A stretch of DNA of 64,000 bases from Streptomyces specialis (GTDB taxonomy: Bacteria > Actinomycetota > Actinomycetes > Streptomycetales > Streptomycetaceae), in the NCBI RefSeq assembly GCF_001493375.1, contig NZ_LN929897.1:828754-892753 (forward strand). The letters run 5' to 3'. Of this stretch, positions 60,898-64,000 are shown one piece after another (the stretch's first letter is position 1; the number at the start of each line of letters is the position of its first letter). The position numbers and the translations under genes are program-made. The notes below the pieces were generated by a model, which worked only from the letters and a program-made list of their open reading frames with translations, was not told the origin of the DNA and did not search any database.

Positions 60898-61497
60898 TCA
60901 CCCGGCGCGCCGGTGGCGGAGCAGCTCCTCGACGGCCTCCTCGGTGCGGCGGGCCCGCTCCGCCGGGGGACTCCTCCTGACCAGGGCGCCCAGCCGCTGG
61001 GCCTCCTCGGTGGTCGGCAGGAACCCGACCAGAAGGGCCGGCAACAGCAGGCGCCGCACGAGGAGTTCGTTCGCCGAGGTGACGTGGGGCCGGCGCACGA
61101 CCGAGACGTTGACCCGGACGGCGTGCTCGTTGCCCGGGGGAACGCCCGGCCGGTCCGTCTCGCGCGCCGCGTAACGGAAGCCGTGCGCCAGGTCGCAGGG
61201 CGGGCAGCCGGCCGGGCCGCGGCTCAGCCGGTCACCGCACGCGGAACAGACCAGCCTGTCGAGCGCGGCGTCCACCACCCGCCAGTCGTGCCGGTCGGGC
61301 TCGTCCGCGACCATCGCGGCCAGCGTGACGTCCTCCTCCTCCCCGGCGTCCCAGCCGCTGCGGAACGACCGCCACTCGTCCTCCACGACGGCGTCGACCA
61401 GTTCGCGGCAGGCCGCACAGTCGGGCGCCCCGCCGTACTCGTACCCGCCGCACTCCGCGCAGCGGCGCGGAGCCGCACCGACCACCGGTCGCGCCAC
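60898..61497 (-). CDS. Zinc-ribbon-like hypothetical protein
   Basis: 199 aa. Two CxxC pairs at the N-terminus (CAECGGYEYGG, CAACREL) and another set downstream (CSACGDRLS, CPPCD), so probably zinc-binding. A helix-rich C-terminus (RLLLPALLVGFLPTTEEAQRL) follows. No named family recognised. GTG start. Sits between the lipoprotein and the fMet tRNA. Confidence 0.65.
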   Translation of the reverse strand: MARPVVGAAPRRCAECGGYEYGGAPDCAACRELVDAVVEDEWRSFRSGWDAGEEEDVTLAAMVADEPDRHDWRVVDAALDRLVCSACGDRLSRGPAGCPPCDLAHGFRYAARETDRPGVPPGNEHAVRVNVSVVRRPHVTSANELLVRRLLLPALLVGFLPTTEEAQRLGALVRRSPPAERARRTEEAVEELLRHRRAG

Positions 61498-61612
61498 CGT
61501 CGTTCACCCGCCGCCGTCGAGGGATTCCCGTCAGGGAAAGTCTCCCGCACCGGGCCGCGGAGGCTCGGTGGTCGGAGTGGGGCGCGGGATGGCGTAGAGT
61601 TCGGTGTGTCGA

Positions 61613-61686
61613 CGCGGGGTGGAGCAGCTCGGTAGCTCGCTGGGCTCATAACCCAGAGGTCGCAGGTTCAAATCCTGTCCCCGCTA
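61613..61686 (+). tRNA. Initiator tRNA-fMet (anticodon CAT)
   Basis: 74-nt cloverleaf. GGGCTCATAACCC anticodon stem-loop with the three G:C pairs of initiators, CGCGGGG/CCCCGCT acceptor stem with a mismatched 1:72 pair (C:T), and TTCAAAT T-loop. CCA not encoded. A TAGAGT -10 box lies at 61595-61600. Confidence 0.96.
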
Positions 61687-61691
61687 CGGAA

Positions 61692-61719
61692 GAAGGCCCG
61701 GTCCCAGGACCGGGCCTTC
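61692..61719 (+). terminator. Terminator of the fMet tRNA gene
   Basis: Perfect 13-bp hairpin: GAAGGCCCGGTCC (61692-61704) and GGACCGGGCCTTC (61707-61719). It begins 6 bp after the tRNA and also faces the convergent AurF-like gene. Confidence 0.88.
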
Positions 61720-61738
61720 GCTTCGCGCGCGGAAGGTG

Positions 61739-62716
61739 TCAGGCGAGCAGACCGGCGCTGCGCCACATCCGGCGTCCGAGGCCGTTGAGCACGCCGATCT
61801 CCTCCAGGAAGGTCGTCAGCCGCTTGGCGCCCTCCTGGAGCACCGCCCGCCGGTGCGCGCTGGCCTTGACCTGGGCCACCGCCTCGGCCCGGTCGAGGCC
61901 GATGTTCGTGTACACCCGCGGATCGACGAGGACTTCGGAGAACGTCCTGGCCATGCCGCCACAGCTCATGCGGGCCATCTGCCGTTCCCAGCGGGGCGCG
62001 ACCTTCATCTGGCGGCGCAGTTCCTCGCGGGCGTACCGCACGTGCCGTGCCTCCTCCACCACGTGGATGCGGTGGATGCCGCGGATCAGCGGCTGCACCC
62101 GTTCGTCGGGGAAGGACAACCGCTGCATCCAGTCCAGCACTTCCTCGCCGAGGAGGGTGCCGGTGAACGAACCCGGGGTGGTGGAGAAGGTCTTGAAGAA
62201 GCGGCTGACGTTGTGGTGCAGGCGGTTCGGCCCGTACACCGGGGTCTCGCTCTTCTCGATGGCCCGCGCGAACATCATCGAGTGCCGGCACTCGTCGGCG
62301 ATCTCGGTGAGGGCGTACCGGACATGGGCGCTGGTGGACGGCTTGTCGTAGATGTGCCGGACCAGGAGCTGCATCAGGATCAGCTCGAACCAGATCCCCA
62401 CCGCGCCGATCGCCGCGGCCTCGTGCCGGGACAGCTCGATCCGCTGCTCCTCGGACATCTGGTACCACAGGGGCGTGTCGTAGAGGGACAGCAGCTCCGG
62501 GGGCCAGAACCACTTGCCCTCCTCCCATGGGGCGTCCCAGTCCAGCACCTTGTCCGGGTCGTAGGAGTGCTTGGCGGACGAGGCGAGCAGCCGCTCGGCG
62601 ACCTCCTCGCGGCTCTTCAGCGCGCCCAGGGAGTCCCGCAGCGCGTCGAAGTCGGGGTCGTTCCTGGCCTCTGTGTCGATGAGGTCCGCCAGCGCGGCGG
62701 TCGTGGGCCGAGTCAT
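61739..62716 (-). CDS. AurF-like diiron (ferritin-like) oxygenase
   Basis: 325 aa. Ferritin-like four-helix diiron pattern: HEAAAIGAVGIWFEL, ALTEIADECRHSMMF (E-x-x-x-x-x-x-H), GTLLGEEVLDWMQR and HRIHVVEEARHVRYARE (EExxH), with multiple Glu/His metal ligands as in AurF p-aminobenzoate N-oxygenase and related DUF455-type proteins. The ATG at 62716 is followed by TRPTTAALADLI; frame extends to 62794. Substrate unknown; it stands alone next to the tRNA. Confidence 0.85.
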   Translation of the reverse strand: MTRPTTAALADLIDTEARNDPDFDALRDSLGALKSREEVAERLLASSAKHSYDPDKVLDWDAPWEEGKWFWPPELLSLYDTPLWYQMSEEQRIELSRHEAAAIGAVGIWFELILMQLLVRHIYDKPSTSAHVRYALTEIADECRHSMMFARAIEKSETPVYGPNRLHHNVSRFFKTFSTTPGSFTGTLLGEEVLDWMQRLSFPDERVQPLIRGIHRIHVVEEARHVRYAREELRRQMKVAPRWERQMARMSCGGMARTFSEVLVDPRVYTNIGLDRAEAVAQVKASAHRRAVLQEGAKRLTTFLEEIGVLNGLGRRMWRSAGLLA

Positions 62717-62835
62717 GCCTTCATGAGACTCCGCGTCAACAAACCCGTCAATGCTCCTGCCGGGCTGGGCGCGCGCCTGTGGCCATCGCCACAACCCGGC
62801 TTGTCGGAACGGTGTTTGGTGTCCAGTATCCCGCC

Positions 62836-62864
62836 TCGGATCGGATCGGATCGGATCGGATCGG
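62836..62864. repeat. GGATC pentanucleotide tandem repeat
   Basis: The 5-base unit GGATC (read as CGGAT) is repeated five to six times in the intergenic region between the AurF-like and the methyltransferase genes, at roughly 62836-62864. Short tandem repeats of this kind are prone to slippage. Confidence 0.7.
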
Positions 62865-62972
62865 TGCGGGGCCGGACGGTCCGGGCTTCCGCCATGCCCT
62901 CCGGGGCGGTCGGCTCGTTGACCTGGGTGCAGCCCGATCAGTCAAGATCAGTCAACGAGAGGAGGCCCACGG

Positions 62973-63767
62973 ATGCCGCTCGTGCCCGATCCGTCCGCCC
63001 CCGTCCGGCTTCTCGACCCGGCGGAGCCCGAATACCGCCACGGCCTGGAGCTCTTCCTGGCCGGCACGGACGAGAAAGCCCTCACCCACCCGTTCCTCTC
63101 CGACCTGGCGGCGGCCCTCCCGCGGCGCCGCGTGTTCCTCGACATCGGTGCCGGTGAGGGGCGGACCACCCGGTATGTGAGCCGGTTCTTCGAGCGGACC
63201 GTCGTGATCGAGCCGAGCGAGGACATGCGGCGGGCGGTCCTGCGGGCCTGTCCCGACGCGCGGGTGATCGGCACCCCCATCGGAGCCACGCACCTCGACG
63301 TCCGGGCCGACCTGGCCCTGTGCTCCCACGTCCTGTACTACGTTCCGCGACCGGACTGGCTCAGCACGACGCTGCGGATGCTGAGTTGGGTCGCCCCCGG
63401 CGGCGAACTCGTCCTCATGCTCCAGAACCCGGGCAACGACACCATGCGCATGGTCCGCCACTTCACCGGCACGCACTTCGACCTGGCCGACCTGGAGGCT
63501 GAACTGCTGCGCTCCGGCGACGACATGGTCGCGGACACCGTGATGACCACGCTGCGCACCCGCTTCCGGACCGACGTCCCGGCCGACGCGCTGACCGTGG
63601 CGGAGTTCCTGCTCAACGACCCGTCGCTGCGCCGGATGGAACCGCGGCCCACCCGGGGGGACCTGGAGCGTTACGTCGTGACGCGGTTCACCGAGCCCAC
63701 CGGCGCCCTCTCCTGGAGCTGCTCGCACGACATCCTCCGCGTCCGCCGCGCGCCGGCGGCCCGGTGA
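62973..63767 (+). CDS. Class I SAM-dependent methyltransferase
   Basis: 264 aa. FLDIGAGEGRTTRYVSRFF (SAM motif I), VVIEPSEDMRR (acidic), ADLALCSHVLYYVPRPDW and VAPGGELVLMLQNPGNDT mark the fold. ATG with gaggagg upstream. Resembles actinobacterial proteins with N-terminal LLDPAEPEYRHGLELF; substrate unknown. Divergent from the AurF-like gene. Confidence 0.85.
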   Translation: MPLVPDPSAPVRLLDPAEPEYRHGLELFLAGTDEKALTHPFLSDLAAALPRRRVFLDIGAGEGRTTRYVSRFFERTVVIEPSEDMRRAVLRACPDARVIGTPIGATHLDVRADLALCSHVLYYVPRPDWLSTTLRMLSWVAPGGELVLMLQNPGNDTMRMVRHFTGTHFDLADLEAELLRSGDDMVADTVMTTLRTRFRTDVPADALTVAEFLLNDPSLRRMEPRPTRGDLERYVVTRFTEPTGALSWSCSHDILRVRRAPAAR

Positions 63768-63787
63768 CGGGCGCCGGGTGACGGGTG

Positions 63788-64000
63788 TCAGACCTCGCGC
63801 TTCGCGTCGATCTCCCTGATCAGGGACTCGACGCGGCGCCTGATCTCGTCGCGGATGGGACGGACGGCCTCCACGCCCTGCCCGGCGGGGTCTTCGAGGG
63901 CCCAGTCGAGGTACGTGGTGCCGGGGAAGACGGGGCAGGCGTCGCCGCAGCCCATGGTGACGACGTAGTCGGACGCCTGGACGGCCTCCGGGGTCAGCAC
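63788..64000 (-). CDS. ArsC-type low-molecular-weight phosphatase/arsenate reductase, C-terminal fragment
   Basis: The visible C-terminal 70 residues contain SDYVVTMGCGDACPVFPG, the ArsC / LMW protein tyrosine phosphatase signature with its extra Cys pair, and LDWALEDPAGQGVEAVRPIRDEI (DPxG). The gene runs off the window end, so its N-terminus, with the catalytic CxxxxxR loop, is missing. The thioredoxin-linked type is likely. Confidence 0.85.
   Translation of the reverse strand: MLTPEAVQASDYVVTMGCGDACPVFPGTTYLDWALEDPAGQGVEAVRPIRDEIRRRVESLIREIDAKREV

Noticed and set aside
1..64000. CRISPR arrays, insertion sequences, phage genes
   Set aside because: No regularly spaced direct repeats, transposase signatures or phage structural genes were seen on either strand.

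Overview
The window is high-GC actinobacterial DNA that reads as a Streptomyces or close streptomycete chromosome. GTG starts and 4-base stop/start overlaps are frequent. The gene content is also typical: DUF574 methyltransferase with an XRE/TPR regulator, SCO2322-family protein, DUF4383 and DUF5336 proteins, RNase H/CobC fusion, class A RNase P RNA. I see no phage, insertion sequence or CRISPR array. The window contains two tRNAs, rnpB, a cobalamin riboswitch, a yybP-ykoY (manganese) riboswitch, and iron (DmdR/IdeR-like) and zinc (Zur-like) operator sequences.

Layout. 0.2-4.7 kb: three-gene operon of the Ter-associated type (HpcH/HpaI lyase, phosphoribosyltransferase-TRSP-StiP fusion, HAD hydrolase). 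4.6-15.4 kb: DUF4383 membrane protein, coiled-coil protein, tRNA-Val, XRE/TPR regulator with DUF574 methyltransferase, DedA, SOD-like protein, riboswitch-controlled TMEM165/GDT1 transporter, DHA2 efflux pump, peptidoglycan-binding protein. 15.4-21.3 kb: ECF-type uptake operon (secreted alpha/alpha-repeat protein, SCO2322-family protein, EcfT, fused double ATPase, S component) behind a cobalamin riboswitch. 21.3-28.3 kb: KstR-like TetR with clear inverted repeats, glycosyltransferase-methyltransferase-barrel operon, DUF5336 protein, methyltransferase. 28.5-33.6 kb: Nif3, zinc-ribbon protein with a CTG start, RNase H/CobC, YaaA, EamA transporter running into rnpB. 33.6-35.6 kb: VapBC, XRE regulator, methionine aminopeptidase. 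35.7-46.7 kb: nine-gene catabolic operon (two hydantoinase/oxoprolinase-type subunits, both protocatechuate 3,4-dioxygenase-like subunits split 5 kb apart, CapA protein, CoA-transferase, Cys-less thiolase plus DUF35, quinone oxidoreductase) with a divergent LysR regulator. 47-54.5 kb: LCM methyltransferase, Zur-box COG0523 GTPase, MarR fragment, secreted cutinase/PET-hydrolase-like enzyme, MmyB-type regulator with SDR and FrnE-like oxidoreductase, PASTA-like protein. 54.6-60.1 kb: iron-siderophore uptake operon with AraC regulator and iron box. 60.2-64 kb: broken lipoprotein, zinc-finger protein, tRNA-fMet, AurF-like diiron protein, methyltransferase, and the C-terminus of an ArsC-like phosphatase.

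A major caveat is that the assembly carries Illumina Nextera adapter read-through. I see five blocks (about 6541-6704, 26460-26690, 49765-49890, 54316-54394, 60216-60285) with error-ridden copies of the transposase ends, and several include recognisable index and P5/P7 sequence. Each damages a gene: coiled-coil protein, methyltransferase, MarR regulator, PASTA-like protein, lipoprotein. A poly-C frameshift near 14770 looks related. These breaks should be read as assembly errors, not pseudogenes.

The most interesting biology is the cobalamin-riboswitch ECF operon with its secreted repeat proteins, the catabolic operon with split PcaH/PcaG and a Ltp2/DUF35-like pair, the PET-hydrolase-like enzyme behind a tandem palindromic operator, and the incomplete Ter-type operon.
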